NCBI GenBank assembly: GCA_013911885.1
Contig: JACESI010000001.1
Location: 368,966 to 432,965 of the forward strand
Length of the DNA: 64,000 bases
Source: Hyphomicrobiales bacterium
GTDB taxonomy: Bacteria; Pseudomonadota; Alphaproteobacteria; Rhizobiales; JACESI01
Reading direction: 5' to 3'
The notes under the pieces are model-generated. The model saw only the letters and a program-made list of their open reading frames with translations. It was not told the DNA's origin and searched no databases. The translations under genes were made by a program, and so were the position numbers. Shown here piece after piece: positions 29,540 to 39,758 of this stretch. How positions within the stretch are numbered: position 1 is the first letter of the stretch; the number at the start of each line of letters is the position of its first letter.

Positions 29540-30904
29540 ATGGCAGAGCTTTCACGCGACGACCGGGACGAAGCGGAATGGCTGCGCGATGCCATCATGG
29601 CGGGTGATCAGGCGGCCGCAGAAGCGGTTCTGGCAGACCTGACCTCCAGTGACGCCGTGCGCGCGCTGCTTCTGCTTTCGAGTGCGGATCGCAAGACCCT
29701 GCTCGAATTCATTGATCCTGAGATCGCAGCTGACCTTGTCGAGGAATTGCCAAGCGAACAGGCCGCCGGCATTTTCGAAACGCTGGAAAGTGCGCCTGCT
29801 GCCCTGATTCTCGAGGAGATGGATACTGCCGACGGCGCCGACATCATCTCGGAACTCGATGAGGAGGATGCGAGGCTCATCCTTGACGAGATGGAGAAGG
29901 AAGACGCCGATCAGATGCGCCTTCTTTCAGAATATGAACCTGACGAAGCAGGCGGTCTGATGAGCACCGACATCTTCAAGTTCACAAGCGTTGAGACGGT
30001 CGGAAAGGTGCTGCGGGAGCTTGCCTCTGAAGACAACCAGTTCGAACAATACCAGGGCCAGCATCCCTACATCGTCAATGCGCGTGGCAGGCTCGTCGGC
30101 GTCGTGTCGCTGCGCAAACTGCTGACCAGCAAGCGCTCGACACCGCTTAGCGAGATCATGGTCAAGGCTGACAGTGTCACCGTCGATACGCCGCTTACCG
30201 ATCTGGAAGATATTTTCGACGACGAGCCTTATCTCAGCATTCCGGTCGTCGGAAAGGCGGGCAAACTGATCGGCGTCGTTACCCGCTCGGCGGTGGCGGA
30301 TGCTTCGCTTGAGCGCGCGGAACAGGATGCGCTGAAAACTCAGGGCGTGGTTGGTGATGAGTTGCGCTCCATGCCGACCGTGATCCGGGCACGCAGGCGG
30401 CTCTCCTGGCTCACGGTGAATATCGGCCTCAACATTCTGGCGGCAGGGATCATTTCGGCCTATGAGGAGACGCTGGCCGCGGTAATCGCGCTTGCGGTTT
30501 TCCTGCCGATGGTCTCGGACATGTCCGGCTGCACCGGCAATCAGGCGGTCGCGGTTTCGCTGCGCGAACTGGCACTCGGCGTCATCCGCCCGACCGACGT
30601 GCTGCGTGTCTGGATCAAGGAAATTCAGGTCGGGCTGATCAACGGGCTCGCCCTCGGTGTTCTGATCGGGCTTGTCGCCTGGGTCTGGAAAGGCAATCCC
30701 TATATCGGGTTGGTCGTCGGCTCGGCGCTTGGAATCAACACACTGATCGCGGTCTCTATCGGCGGTCTCGTCCCGCTCGTCCTGAAACGCTTCGATGTCG
30801 ACCCCGCCGTTGCATCCGGGCCGATGCTGACCACGATCACCGATATGGCCGGCTTCTTTCTGGTGCTCAGTCTTGCAACCGCGATGATGCCGCTGCTGAT
30901 CTGA
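29540..30904 (+). CDS. mgtE: Magnesium transporter MgtE
   Basis: Magnesium channel/transporter of 454 residues. The N-terminal superhelical MgtE_N domain (about 25-130) is rich in LEEMD-like repeats; tandem CBS domains occupy about 140-260 (GGLMSTDIFKFTS, YIVNARGRLVGVVSLRKLL, SIPVVGKAGKLIGVVTRS); five membrane helices follow (about 290-454) with the pore motif SDMSGCTGNQAVAVSLREL. Cytosolic magnesium binding between N and CBS domains gates the family. Divergent from the RimK operon across a palindrome. Confidence 0.95.
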   Translation: MAELSRDDRDEAEWLRDAIMAGDQAAAEAVLADLTSSDAVRALLLLSSADRKTLLEFIDPEIAADLVEELPSEQAAGIFETLESAPAALILEEMDTADGADIISELDEEDARLILDEMEKEDADQMRLLSEYEPDEAGGLMSTDIFKFTSVETVGKVLRELASEDNQFEQYQGQHPYIVNARGRLVGVVSLRKLLTSKRSTPLSEIMVKADSVTVDTPLTDLEDIFDDEPYLSIPVVGKAGKLIGVVTRSAVADASLERAEQDALKTQGVVGDELRSMPTVIRARRRLSWLTVNIGLNILAAGIISAYEETLAAVIALAVFLPMVSDMSGCTGNQAVAVSLRELALGVIRPTDVLRVWIKEIQVGLINGLALGVLIGLVAWVWKGNPYIGLVVGSALGINTLIAVSIGGLVPLVLKRFDVDPAVASGPMLTTITDMAGFFLVLSLATAMMPLLI

Positions 30905-30945
30905 AGCTGAAAAGCGGGACTTTGGACAGAGGCAAGAAGAAAGGG

Positions 30946-30978
30946 AAAGGGCGCCTGCCGGGCGCCCTTTCGGTTTTT
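30946..30978 (+). terminator. Rho-independent terminator after mgtE
   Basis: AAAGGGCGCC (30946-30955) pairs with GGCGCCCTTT (30961-30970), followed by CGGTTTTT. It is shared with the convergent symporter gene whose stop is at 30980. Confidence 0.88.
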
Positions 30979-30979
30979 C

Positions 30980-32527
30980 CTAGTGTTTGAATTTCCTGAT
31001 CTCGCCCGACGCCAGCCGCGCGGTATAAGAAATCATCTCGCTTTTCACGACGCGCATCAGGAAATAGAGCGCCGTGATGTTTACGACCGCCATGGCAAAG
31101 ATTGCCGCATCCGAGAAGTCGATCACCGGGCCAAGGTTTGCCGCAGCGCCGATCACGATGAAGACGCAGAACATGATCTTGAAAATAAGTTCCGCTGTCT
31201 TTCCTTCCCCGAAGAGATAGGTCCAGCTCTTCAGGCCGTAATAGGACCAGGAAATCATGGTCGAGAAGGCAAACAGGATCACCGCGAGCGACAGGACATA
31301 AGGAAACCAGCTGACCGCTGAACCAAACGCCGCCGACGTAAGGGCGACGCCGGTATTGCCGCCGACCGTTGCGATGCGCGCACCATCAAGAACATATTGG
31401 CCGGTTGCAGGATCAAGGATGAGCTGGCCGGTGATGATGATCACGAGTGCGGTCATCGTGCAGATGACGACAGTATCGATGAATGGCTCTAGCAGGGAGA
31501 CGAACCCTTCGGTGATCGGCTCCTTCGTGCGGACCGCCGAGTGGGCAATCGCGGCCGAACCAACGCCCGCCTCGTTCGAAAAGGCCGCGCGTTTGAACCC
31601 CTGGATCAGCGCACCGACAAACCCGCCCGCAACACCAAGGCCGGTAAACGCGCCCTCGAAAATTTGGCCAAAAGCCCAGCCGATCTTGTCGTAGTTGATG
31701 AGAACGATGATGAGCGCCGCGCCGACATAAAGAATGCCCATGAACGGCACAACCTTTTCCGTGACGCTTGCGATGGATTTCATGCCGCCGACAATGACCA
31801 TGAAGACCACGCCCGCAAAGATGATGCCGGTGATCCAGCCCGGATAATCGCCGACAATGCCGGCAATCTGGGCGTGAGCCTGATTCGCCTGAAACATGTT
31901 GCCGCCGCCGAGCGCGCCCAGAATGCAGAATATTGCAAACAGGACGGCGAGGATTTTCCCGCCGGGAAGGCCAAGTTCGGTAAAGCCCTTCGAGATATAA
32001 TACATCGGACCGCCCGAAACCGTTCCGTCCGCATATTCGTTGCGGTATTTCACGCCGAGTGTGCACTCTGTGAATTTCGACGCCATGCCCATCAGACCGG
32101 CAAGGATCATCCAGAACGTGGCGCCCGGCCCGCCAATGCCAACGGCCACCGCGACACCGGCAATGTTGCCAAGGCCGACCGTGCCGGAAAGCGCTGTTGC
32201 GAGCGCCTGAAAATGGCTCACTTCGCCCGCATCATTCGGGTCCGAATAATCGCCTTTGACGAGCGAGATCGCATGACCGAAGAAACGGAACTGGACAAAG
32301 GCGAAATAAAGCGTGAAGACCGTCGCGCCAACGACAAGCCACATCACGATCCATGGAAAGCTGGTGCCGGGCAGCGGCGCGAAAATCAGATTGACGAAAG
32401 GGCCGGTGAAGGCTGCGAAAGCGGCGTTGACCTGTTCGTCGATTGAGGGTGTTTCCTGCGCCATGGCACTGCTAGCAACGACGACTGCCATGATCTGCGA
32501 TAGAATGAATCCGAAAAATCTGTCCAT
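30980..32527 (-). CDS. Alanine/glycine:cation symporter (AGCS family)
   Basis: Sodium-coupled amino-acid transporter of about 515 residues with ten or more helices. Family signatures: GLGNIAGVAVAVGIGGPGA, GGPMYYISKGF, FSNEAGVGSAAIAHSAV and SYYGLKSWTYLFG. The first 30 residues form a hydrophobic, signal-like segment ending in AMAQE, followed by a periplasmic stretch. ATG 32527 is preferred over a start seven codons upstream. Substrate is probably alanine or glycine, from family knowledge only. Confidence 0.88.
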   Translation of the reverse strand: MDRFFGFILSQIMAVVVASSAMAQETPSIDEQVNAAFAAFTGPFVNLIFAPLPGTSFPWIVMWLVVGATVFTLYFAFVQFRFFGHAISLVKGDYSDPNDAGEVSHFQALATALSGTVGLGNIAGVAVAVGIGGPGATFWMILAGLMGMASKFTECTLGVKYRNEYADGTVSGGPMYYISKGFTELGLPGGKILAVLFAIFCILGALGGGNMFQANQAHAQIAGIVGDYPGWITGIIFAGVVFMVIVGGMKSIASVTEKVVPFMGILYVGAALIIVLINYDKIGWAFGQIFEGAFTGLGVAGGFVGALIQGFKRAAFSNEAGVGSAAIAHSAVRTKEPITEGFVSLLEPFIDTVVICTMTALVIIITGQLILDPATGQYVLDGARIATVGGNTGVALTSAAFGSAVSWFPYVLSLAVILFAFSTMISWSYYGLKSWTYLFGEGKTAELIFKIMFCVFIVIGAAANLGPVIDFSDAAIFAMAVVNITALYFLMRVVKSEMISYTARLASGEIRKFKH

Positions 32528-32876
32528 GATGGGTCCCCTGGCCAACAACCGTTATTTTGGAAATTTATTTTATGATCAAGTTCAGCGTCGATTGTTTTGC
32601 GTTGATCGGCAATAGCGCGCGACTGTGATTTTGCTGTTGAATGCTCTTGTTCATGTACGTTTCGACCAATTCACCGCGTATTCGCTCAGCATTGTTTCAG
32701 CCGCGGGATTATCGAAGGTCGTGATGCTCTGAACGTTTGAGCCATGATTTCTCCGCCACAGCAATCCGTTCTGCCGTCTGGACTGTCTGGAATAAGGGAG
32801 GAGCCGTGTCTTGCGCTTGTAATTTGAGCGTCAAGTTGTACATGTTCACCCGCATTTCATGTACAGGGTCTTTTTC
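32528..32876. other. Divergent intergenic region between symporter and cysD
   Basis: No gene is supported in these 349 bases. They contain three CATGTAC motifs (32652-32658 and the two arms of the inverted repeat listed separately) and must hold promoters in both directions, but I cannot place them with confidence. Confidence 0.6.
32837..32865. promoter_or_regulatory. Inverted repeat TGTACATG/CATGTACA before cysD
   Basis: TGTACATG (32837-32844) and CATGTACA (32858-32865) are perfect inverted copies with 21 bp centre to centre, two helical turns, ending 11 bp before the cysD start. The spacing suits a dimeric or tetrameric regulator; a sulfur-responsive one would make sense for the genes downstream, but this is inference. 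Confidence 0.4.
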
Positions 32877-33779
32877 ATGTCTCATCTCACCCATCTCCAG
32901 CGGCTCGAAGCGGAGAGCATTCACATCATGCGCGAAGTCGTGGCCGAGGTTGAAAAGCCGGTTATGCTTTATTCGATCGGCAAGGATTCGGCGGTGATGC
33001 TGCACCTTGCGAAAAAGGCCTTCTTTCCCGCGCGCCCGCCGTTCCCATTGCTTCATGTCGACACGACCTGGAAATTCCGCGAGATGATCAGCTTTCGCGA
33101 CGATATCGTTGCGAAAATGGGCATGAATCTGATCGTCCACATCAATGAAGAGGGTGTTCGCACGGGCGTCAGTCCTTTCAGCGTCGGATCGGCGCGCCAT
33201 ACCGACATCATGAAGACGCAGGCGCTGAAGCAGGCCCTCGATAAATACAAATTTGATGCGGCCTTTGGCGGCGCCAGGCGCGATGAAGAAAAATCGCGCG
33301 CGAAAGAGCGGATTTTCTCGTTTCGCACCCGGCAGCACCGCTGGGATCCGAAAAACCAGCGCCCGGAACCCTGGTCGCTCTACAATGCGCGCAAACAGCC
33401 GGGCGAGAGCATCCGCGTCTTCCCGCTGTCGAACTGGACCGAGCTTGATATCTGGCAATATATCTATCTTGAGAATATTCCGATTGTGCCGCTCTATTTT
33501 GCAGCAGAGCGCCCCGTGGTCCGACGCGACGGCGCACTGATCATGGTTGATGACGACCGGATGCCGCTCGAGCCGGGCGAAGTGCCTGAAATGGCCCATG
33601 TGCGGTTTCGCACCCTTGGCTGCTATCCCTTGACCGGGGCAATCCGCAGCACGGCCACAACGCTGCCCGATATCATTCAGGAAATGCTGCTTACAACTGA
33701 ATCCGAACGGCAGGGCCGCGTCATCGACAAGGATGCGGGAGCCTCGATGGAAGCCAAGAAACAGGAAGGTTATTTCTGA
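32877..33779 (+). CDS. cysD: Sulfate adenylyltransferase subunit 2
   Basis: PP-loop ATP-sulfurylase catalytic subunit of 300 residues, which with the CysN GTPase makes adenosine 5'-phosphosulfate. Signatures: [15 protein letters not shown] (PP-loop), [33 protein letters not shown] and [18 protein letters not shown] 32877 starts [17 protein letters not shown], as in homologues; an ATG six codons earlier lies within the upstream inverted-repeat region. It overlaps cysN by one base (TGATG). Confidence 0.97.
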   Translation: MSHLTHLQRLEAESIHIMREVVAEVEKPVMLYSIGKDSAVMLHLAKKAFFPARPPFPLLHVDTTWKFREMISFRDDIVAKMGMNLIVHINEEGVRTGVSPFSVGSARHTDIMKTQALKQALDKYKFDAAFGGARRDEEKSRAKERIFSFRTRQHRWDPKNQRPEPWSLYNARKQPGESIRVFPLSNWTELDIWQYIYLENIPIVPLYFAAERPVVRRDGALIMVDDDRMPLEPGEVPEMAHVRFRTLGCYPLTGAIRSTATTLPDIIQEMLLTTESERQGRVIDKDAGASMEAKKQEGYF

Positions 33780-35716
33780 TGTCCGGTTCGTCTGCTGTTT
33801 CCATGAATGATCTGATCGCGGCGGATATTCACGCCTATCTGCAATCCCATGCCGAGAAGTCGATGCTGCGCTTCATCACCTGTGGTTCCGTCGATGACGG
33901 GAAGTCGACCCTTATCGGACGCCTTCTTTATGATTCAAAGGTGATTTTCGACGATCAGCTGACAGCGCTGGCGGCTGATTCCAAGAAAGTGGGCACCCAG
34001 GGCGATGCCCTCGATTTCGCGCTTCTGGTCGATGGTCTCGCCGCCGAGCGCGAGCAGGGCATCACGATTGACGTCGCCTACCGGTTTTTCTCGACCGACA
34101 AACGCAAATTCATCGTCGCCGACACGCCGGGCCATGAGCAATATACCCGCAACATGGCGACCGGTGCCTCAACCGCGGATCTCGCGATCTTGATGATCGA
34201 CGCGCGCTATGGTGTCCTCACCCAGACCCGACGCCATTCCTACATCGTCAATCTGATGGGCGTGAAACACCTTGTTCTCGCCGTCAACAAAATGGATCTG
34301 ATGAACTATGACAAGGCGCGCTTCGAGGAAATCGTCGCGAGCTACAAGGAGTTTGCAGACGCCATCGGCATCGGCTGGGATCGCGTCAAGGCAGTGCCTC
34401 TCTCGGCACTCAAGGGCGAGAATGTCACGGTGAAAAGCGAGGCGATGGCCTGGTATCAGGGACCGACGCTGATGGAAATTCTCGAGACCACCGCAATCAC
34501 CGACGATATGGCGGGGCAGGCTTTCCGTATGCCGGTGCAATGGGTCAACCGGCCCAATCTCGATTTTCGAGGTTTCTGCGGCCAGATCGCCGCCGGCTCG
34601 ATCCGCAAGGGCGATGAAATTCGCGCCCTGCCGTCCGGGCAGACCAGCACGGTCAAGGACATCGTGTTCCCGGCAGTGCGAGAGGGGGATGCTGCACCCG
34701 AGCGCGCCGTCGCGCATCAGTCGGTCACGCTGACACTCGACGACGAGATCGACATCTCGCGCGGCGACATTCTCTGCGGCAAGGATCATCCGGCGGAGGT
34801 GGCCGACCAGTTCCGGGCCGTGATTTTATGGATGGATGAACAGGAGATGCTGCCGGGGCGCACCTATCTCATGAAGTCCGGCGCACGCACGGCGCAGGCG
34901 ACAATTGCCGCACCAAAGCACGTGATCGACATCAACTCGCTTGAGAAGCTCGCCGCGCCAACCCTGACGCTGAATGCGATCGGGGAATGCAATCTGTCGC
35001 TTGACCAGAACATCGCCTTCGACCCCTATATGGACAATCGGACAACCGGCGCGTTCATTCTGATCGACCGCATGAACGATCGCACGGTGGCCCTCGGTTT
35101 CATCAAATATGCGCTGCGCCGTGCCTCCAACATCCACTGGCAGAGCCTTGATATCGATGAGAAAGCGCGGGCGGAACAGAAGGGGCAGCGCGCGGCGGTA
35201 CTCTGGTTCACGGGTCTTTCCGGCGCGGGAAAATCGACCATTGCGAACGCCCTCGAGAAAAAGCTCTTCGCCATGGGTCGACACACGATGTTGCTGGATG
35301 GCGACAATGTGCGCCACGGGCTGAACCGCGACCTTGGCTTTACCGAGGCCGACCGCGTGGAGAATATCCGGCGCGTCAGCGAGGTCTCAAAACTCATGCT
35401 CGATGCCGGGCTGATCACGCTTGTCTCTTTCATTTCCCCGTTCCGATCCGAGCGCCAGATGGCGCGGGAACGAATTGGCGAGGGCCAGTTTTTCGAAGTC
35501 TTCGTCGATACGCCCCTCAGCGTTGCCGAAGAGCGTGATGTCAAGGGACTTTACAAGAAAGCCCGGCGCGGCGAGATCAAGAACTTCACGGGCATTGATT
35601 CTGCCTATGAAGCGCCGCAAGACCCGGAAATTGTCATCACCACAGTGGACCAGACGGCAGATCAAGCAGCCGATAAAATCATCGCAAGTCTCAGGGCGAT
35701 TGGGGTCCTGATCTGA
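33779..35716 (+). CDS. cysN: Bifunctional sulfate adenylyltransferase subunit 1 / adenylylsulfate kinase
   Basis: CysN-CysC fusion of 645 residues. The CysN part (about 1-450) is an EF-Tu-like GTPase: [25 protein letters not shown] and two beta-barrel domains. The C-terminal APS kinase begins near 470 with [11 protein letters not shown] and continues with [28 protein letters not shown] and [34 protein letters not shown]. Together with CysD it converts sulfate to PAPS, which in rhizobia also feeds sulfation of surface sugars. No cysH or reductase gene is nearby. Confidence 0.96.
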   Translation: MSGSSAVSMNDLIAADIHAYLQSHAEKSMLRFITCGSVDDGKSTLIGRLLYDSKVIFDDQLTALAADSKKVGTQGDALDFALLVDGLAAEREQGITIDVAYRFFSTDKRKFIVADTPGHEQYTRNMATGASTADLAILMIDARYGVLTQTRRHSYIVNLMGVKHLVLAVNKMDLMNYDKARFEEIVASYKEFADAIGIGWDRVKAVPLSALKGENVTVKSEAMAWYQGPTLMEILETTAITDDMAGQAFRMPVQWVNRPNLDFRGFCGQIAAGSIRKGDEIRALPSGQTSTVKDIVFPAVREGDAAPERAVAHQSVTLTLDDEIDISRGDILCGKDHPAEVADQFRAVILWMDEQEMLPGRTYLMKSGARTAQATIAAPKHVIDINSLEKLAAPTLTLNAIGECNLSLDQNIAFDPYMDNRTTGAFILIDRMNDRTVALGFIKYALRRASNIHWQSLDIDEKARAEQKGQRAAVLWFTGLSGAGKSTIANALEKKLFAMGRHTMLLDGDNVRHGLNRDLGFTEADRVENIRRVSEVSKLMLDAGLITLVSFISPFRSERQMARERIGEGQFFEVFVDTPLSVAEERDVKGLYKKARRGEIKNFTGIDSAYEAPQDPEIVITTVDQTADQAADKIIASLRAIGVLI

Positions 35717-35750
35717 CCCGAAGGGTCTGTGCCGCGCCAGGCGCGGATAA

Positions 35751-35782
35751 AAAAGGGCCTGACATCGCTGTCAGGCCCTTTT
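35751..35782 (+). terminator. Rho-independent terminator after cysNC
   Basis: A perfect 14-bp stem (35751-35764 with 35769-35782, core GGGCCTGACA) around the tetraloop TCGC, ending in TTTT. AT-rich flanks make it effective in both directions, so it also ends transcription of the convergent TRAP operon. Confidence 0.92.
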
Positions 35783-35826
35783 GTCATTCCGGCTTTTCGG
35801 CCGGTTTTATCATCATCGGCGATGGG

Positions 35827-38481
35827 TCAGAAGTTCAGGCCGATATCGCGGTGTGAGGAACTGCAGGCTGCGACCGACAGAGCCTGGGGGCGGGGCAGAC
35901 GTGGTTGCGCGCGAAGGGCAATCGTGTCGGCGATGGCCGCTTCATAGGCAGTGAGCGGACCTTCCAATTCTTCGGCCGCGCGTTTGCGCCAGACAAGACT
36001 TTCTTCAAATTCGGCAAAAGCCTCGTTCAGGAGATCGTCTCCTTTCGCACGATCGGCCTTGGAGCCGCTCATCGCACGACGTGCCTTGCCAAGGGCGGAG
36101 CGAATCTCGCTCGTTCCTTCGATATCCTTGAGTTCGGCTTCGGTGTCCTTGATGCGGTTCGCGGCGGCATTGATGTCGCTCTGTGCAGCAAGATCGGCCT
36201 TGAGGGCGTCAAGCGGTGCCTGTGCTGTCACAACGGATGCGTAGCTGCGAATGGTGATAAGCGCTTCTTCCAGCGGTTTTGCAGCGGCATCAACTGTACG
36301 GCGATAGGTCTCGCGGGCCTTGCGTTCCGCATTCGCAACGACTTCAAATTTGTTCTGCGCCGGAAGCCAGGTATCGGGGATCTTTGCCTTGAGGGCGGTA
36401 ATTTCCTCATCAAGCGCCTTGATCCGTTTTTCGGCAGAAGCAATCACCTTTTCGCTGCCGCGAGCACGCGAAAGGCGGGTTTGCTGTTCTTTGCGAAGGA
36501 TATTGAGCCGGAATATATCACGCTCGATCGCACGCACTTGCGTATGGATCGGGCGGAATTCATTACCAGCCGCATTGAGATTGACAGTCGATCGATCGAT
36601 CTCCTCCATGAGGCCGAAAGTGGATGCAGCCTTGCCAAAGGAATCCTTCAGTTCTTTCGCCATGTCTTTCGGCAGATAGCTCAGATCAAGGCCCTCTGCC
36701 CTGGTGATCGCAGCCTTGATCGCTGTCCCGTTCTTCTGGAATTCGCCTGAGACGTAATTCTCCATGCAATATTGAAGGTTCGGATTGAGCGGCGGCGGCG
36801 CCGTATCGGAGAGAAGTGTGGAGCGGGAAGGCAAATAGTTCACGAGCCACGGATTAAGACCCACGATAAAAAGTGCCAAAATCTGGAGCGAAATGAACGC
36901 AATCACACCCTTGTACATATCGAGGGTTTTAACCGCGGCAGGCGCGACACCGCGCAAGTAAAACAGCGCGAAGCCAAAAGGCGGCGTCAGGAAAGAGGTC
37001 TGGAGATTGAGGCCGATCATCACGCCAAGCCAGACGGCTGTGACGTTTGCAGTCGGATCGGCAAGCAGGATCGGGGTCGTGATCGGTACGACGACCACCG
37101 CGATCTCAATGAAATCGAGAAAGAAGCCGAGAATGAAAATTACGAGCATGACGATCAGGAACTTTGTCCAGAATCCGCCTGGCATGCTCTCAAGGAAATC
37201 GCGCACCAGATCCTCGCCGCCAAAGGCACGGAAGGCGGCTGTCAGCATGGCTGCGCCGAGAAGAATGATGAAGACGAGCGACGTCGTCTTTGCGGTGTCG
37301 AGCATGACATCCTGCATCGTGTTCTCGATTTTGAGCGTGCGCCATCCACTCCACAGAATGGAAAAGATCAGGCCCGACATGAACAAGATGGCAAGCGCGA
37401 GGCCGACTTTGTCTGCGTTTGTATTAACGCTCTTGATGTTGACCGGGTAATTGGCGAGGACCAGGGCCAACCCGGCAATTGACAAGAGCGCAATAAGCAC
37501 AGGGATATAGGTTGTGCGCTGTCCGGGGAAAAGGCGGTAGCCGGCCATGACAAGCGCGCCAGCCGCACCGATGGCACCGGCCTGGTTCACGGTTGCGATA
37601 CCGCCGATGATGGAACCAAGAACGAGCAGGATCAGGGTAAGCGGCGGGACCATGATGAGGACCATTCGACCGGCGAAATTGAGGTCGTACTTGCCCTCAT
37701 AAGGAACCGCGGGCGCAAGGCGAGGGCGGACAAGCGCGACAAACAGAATATAAAGAATGTAAAGCGCAACGAGGAGGAGACCCGGCACCAGAGCGCCAAG
37801 GAACATGTCGCCTGCCGAGGTCGAGACGACGCTGTATTCTGATGGCATCGTCAATTCGCCGGTCGAAGCCTTGTAGAGCGTCTTGCGTGTGGTATCGGCC
37901 TGATCAACCGCGCTGGCGAGCTGGTCGGCGAGAATGATGAGCACGATCGAAGGCGGAATGATCTGACCAAGCGTGCCGGAAGCAGCGATGGTGCCGGTTG
38001 CAAGGGGCTTGGAATAGTTCTGTTTGAGCATGGCAGGCAGCGAGATCAGGCCCATGGCAACCACTGTCGCGCCGACGATGCCGGTTGTTGCGGCAAGAAG
38101 CGCACCCACGACCACCACAGAAATACCGAGACCGCCCGGAATCGGACCAAAAAGCTGTGCCATCGCGACGAGAAGGTCCTCGGCGATTTTGGAGCGCTGC
38201 AGCATGATGCCCATGAAAATGAACAATGGAATGGCGATCAGGGTATCGCGCTCCGGCTCCCAATAGACGCCGCGCAGGTTTGTCACCCCGGAACTCAACC
38301 ATTGCACCGGCCCGCCATGCGAGAAATAAGCGTCCGGGTTGCCCGCAAAGATATAGCCAGCAAGAGCCGCAATCGCGATCGTGACAATGGCAGCACCCGG
38401 CAGCGCAAAGGCAACCGGATAGCCGGAGCCGAGGGCATAGGCCATGATCACAACAAGCAGAAGGAGAAAGAACAGTTCCAT
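35827..38481 (-). CDS. dctM: TRAP transporter large permease with long C-terminal helical extension
   Basis: Protein of 884 residues, about twice the usual DctM length of roughly 430. Residues 1 to about 560 are the membrane part (LFIFMGIMLQRSKIAEDLL, GLGISVVVVGALLAATTGIVGATVV, ASGTLGQIIPPSIVLIILA, FFLDFIEIAVVVVPI, FLTPPFGFALFYLRGV), itself enlarged by extra central helices. From about 565 on, 320 residues without transmembrane segments are charged and heptad-like (ALDEEITALKAKIP, KDTEAELKDIEG), predicting coiled coils. The extension's role is unknown to me. It is last in a dctP-dctQ-dctM operon. Confidence 0.9.
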   Translation of the reverse strand: MELFFLLLLVVIMAYALGSGYPVAFALPGAAIVTIAIAALAGYIFAGNPDAYFSHGGPVQWLSSGVTNLRGVYWEPERDTLIAIPLFIFMGIMLQRSKIAEDLLVAMAQLFGPIPGGLGISVVVVGALLAATTGIVGATVVAMGLISLPAMLKQNYSKPLATGTIAASGTLGQIIPPSIVLIILADQLASAVDQADTTRKTLYKASTGELTMPSEYSVVSTSAGDMFLGALVPGLLLVALYILYILFVALVRPRLAPAVPYEGKYDLNFAGRMVLIMVPPLTLILLVLGSIIGGIATVNQAGAIGAAGALVMAGYRLFPGQRTTYIPVLIALLSIAGLALVLANYPVNIKSVNTNADKVGLALAILFMSGLIFSILWSGWRTLKIENTMQDVMLDTAKTTSLVFIILLGAAMLTAAFRAFGGEDLVRDFLESMPGGFWTKFLIVMLVIFILGFFLDFIEIAVVVVPITTPILLADPTANVTAVWLGVMIGLNLQTSFLTPPFGFALFYLRGVAPAAVKTLDMYKGVIAFISLQILALFIVGLNPWLVNYLPSRSTLLSDTAPPPLNPNLQYCMENYVSGEFQKNGTAIKAAITRAEGLDLSYLPKDMAKELKDSFGKAASTFGLMEEIDRSTVNLNAAGNEFRPIHTQVRAIERDIFRLNILRKEQQTRLSRARGSEKVIASAEKRIKALDEEITALKAKIPDTWLPAQNKFEVVANAERKARETYRRTVDAAAKPLEEALITIRSYASVVTAQAPLDALKADLAAQSDINAAANRIKDTEAELKDIEGTSEIRSALGKARRAMSGSKADRAKGDDLLNEAFAEFEESLVWRKRAAEELEGPLTAYEAAIADTIALRAQPRLPRPQALSVAACSSSHRDIGLNF

Positions 38482-38538
38482 GAAATCGTCGCCTTGATTA
38501 TTCGTGAGTTACACGGCGTTGCGCCAGTCGATTGTCGT

Positions 38539-39573
38539 CTACATCGCTTCCTGATGGCCCTGCCGGGTGCCGATTTCACCGCGCGCATCCGCCGTTGCAG
38601 AAAAAAGCTGAGCCACGAACTGGATCATCATCGTCACCGCGAAAATGCCAAGAAAGCCCGCCATGAAATATTTGATGTAAAGTCCGAAACCTGCCTGCGT
38701 GACTTCGAAGACGAGGATCGGGCTGATGATCACCGAGGATTTCGTCCACATGCCGACGAAGAGGATCGTCCAGCACAGCGGAATTCCGAAAAGAATTGCC
38801 CCCATGCGGTTGACCTTGCCCTTGGTTTTATGGCGAAGCCCGGCATAAATCAGGTCCACCCGAACATGCGCGTCATCCAGAAGCGTATAGGCCGAAGCGA
38901 ACAGGAAAAGGGCACCATACCAGAAGCGGACAAGATCAGCCATGAATGCCTGTTCGTAAGAAAACACGAAGCGGGAGAAAACGATGAGCAACTCCGCACC
39001 GACGGTCAGAAGTGCAAGCCAGTGAAAGCCGAGCGTGCGGGTGAAGGCGCCGACCAGAATGCCGAGAATGACAACCGGCGTGTGCAGATAAAGGCCGCGA
39101 TATTGCGAGCGACCGAGCTGCGTTGCGATGTCGCTGCCGATGATGCCGTCGAGAAATCCTTCGATGCGCAGGAAGGAGACCGCGGTGTCGGTAATGCCGA
39201 CAAGGACAACAACCCAGAAACACGCCCGGATCAGGAACGCGTTGAAATTGCAGAGAAGCGTGTCGTCAGCACGCAGGGGCCGCTCTTTCGTGCTGAGGAC
39301 ATAAAAGACGCTGGCGACAACGCAAAGGGCATAAAGACCGAGTTGAACCGCCGAAAGCGTAAGGGAGCCGCTGCCATTGATTTCCCAGCCGAAGATCTGG
39401 CCGACACCGGGAAAATCAAACCAGAAGGTAAGGACGACATTAAGGAGATAGGCGGCAAGAAGCGCCAGAATACTCCATCCAAAACAGCGCACCAGAACGG
39501 CGGATGTGGGTACTGCCACACCCGGTCCCGCGATCATATCTGATTCCTGTGCTGTATGATTGCCAGCCGACAT
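38539..39573 (-). CDS. dctQ: TRAP transporter small permease, enlarged form
   Basis: Membrane protein of 344 residues; ordinary DctQ proteins have about 160-200. The C-terminal half looks like the DctQ core (FLFASAYTLLDDAHVRVDLIYAGLRHKTKG, the DxHVRVD-type motif), while the N-terminal half adds about four helices. ATG 39573 has GGGAGGA four bases upstream, a very strong site, so it is preferred over an upstream in-frame start. It would pair with the tailed DctM 57 bp downstream. Confidence 0.88.
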   Translation of the reverse strand: MSAGNHTAQESDMIAGPGVAVPTSAVLVRCFGWSILALLAAYLLNVVLTFWFDFPGVGQIFGWEINGSGSLTLSAVQLGLYALCVVASVFYVLSTKERPLRADDTLLCNFNAFLIRACFWVVVLVGITDTAVSFLRIEGFLDGIIGSDIATQLGRSQYRGLYLHTPVVILGILVGAFTRTLGFHWLALLTVGAELLIVFSRFVFSYEQAFMADLVRFWYGALFLFASAYTLLDDAHVRVDLIYAGLRHKTKGKVNRMGAILFGIPLCWTILFVGMWTKSSVIISPILVFEVTQAGFGLYIKYFMAGFLGIFAVTMMIQFVAQLFSATADARGEIGTRQGHQEAM

Positions 39574-39699
39574 TCCGTTCCTCCCTATCGGCCTCAAGGG
39601 CCATTGGACAACGCTGTTTTGAAGTTCGCGTTTGCCCGAACCAGTCACAAGCCATTGAGTTTCTTTGATTGAAACTCAGTAAGTTAATTGGGTCAAGAG

Positions 39700-39725
39700 A
39701 AAAGGGGCGGTTTATGGCCGCCCCT
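39700..39725 (-). terminator. Hairpin between dctP and dctQ
   Basis: AGGGGCGG (39703-39710) and CCGCCCCT (39718-39725) form an 8-bp GC stem followed in the minus direction by TTTTCTC. It probably attenuates or protects, leaving more dctP than permease mRNA, as is usual for binding-protein operons. Confidence 0.65.
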
Positions 39726-39758
39726 GATCTTCATTGACACTCAGCATTCATGATCAGC

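Noticed and set aside
38302..39543. A 413-codon plus-strand frame opposite the TRAP permease genes
   Set aside because: Highly charged composition complementary to membrane helices; no start signal or recognisable domain.
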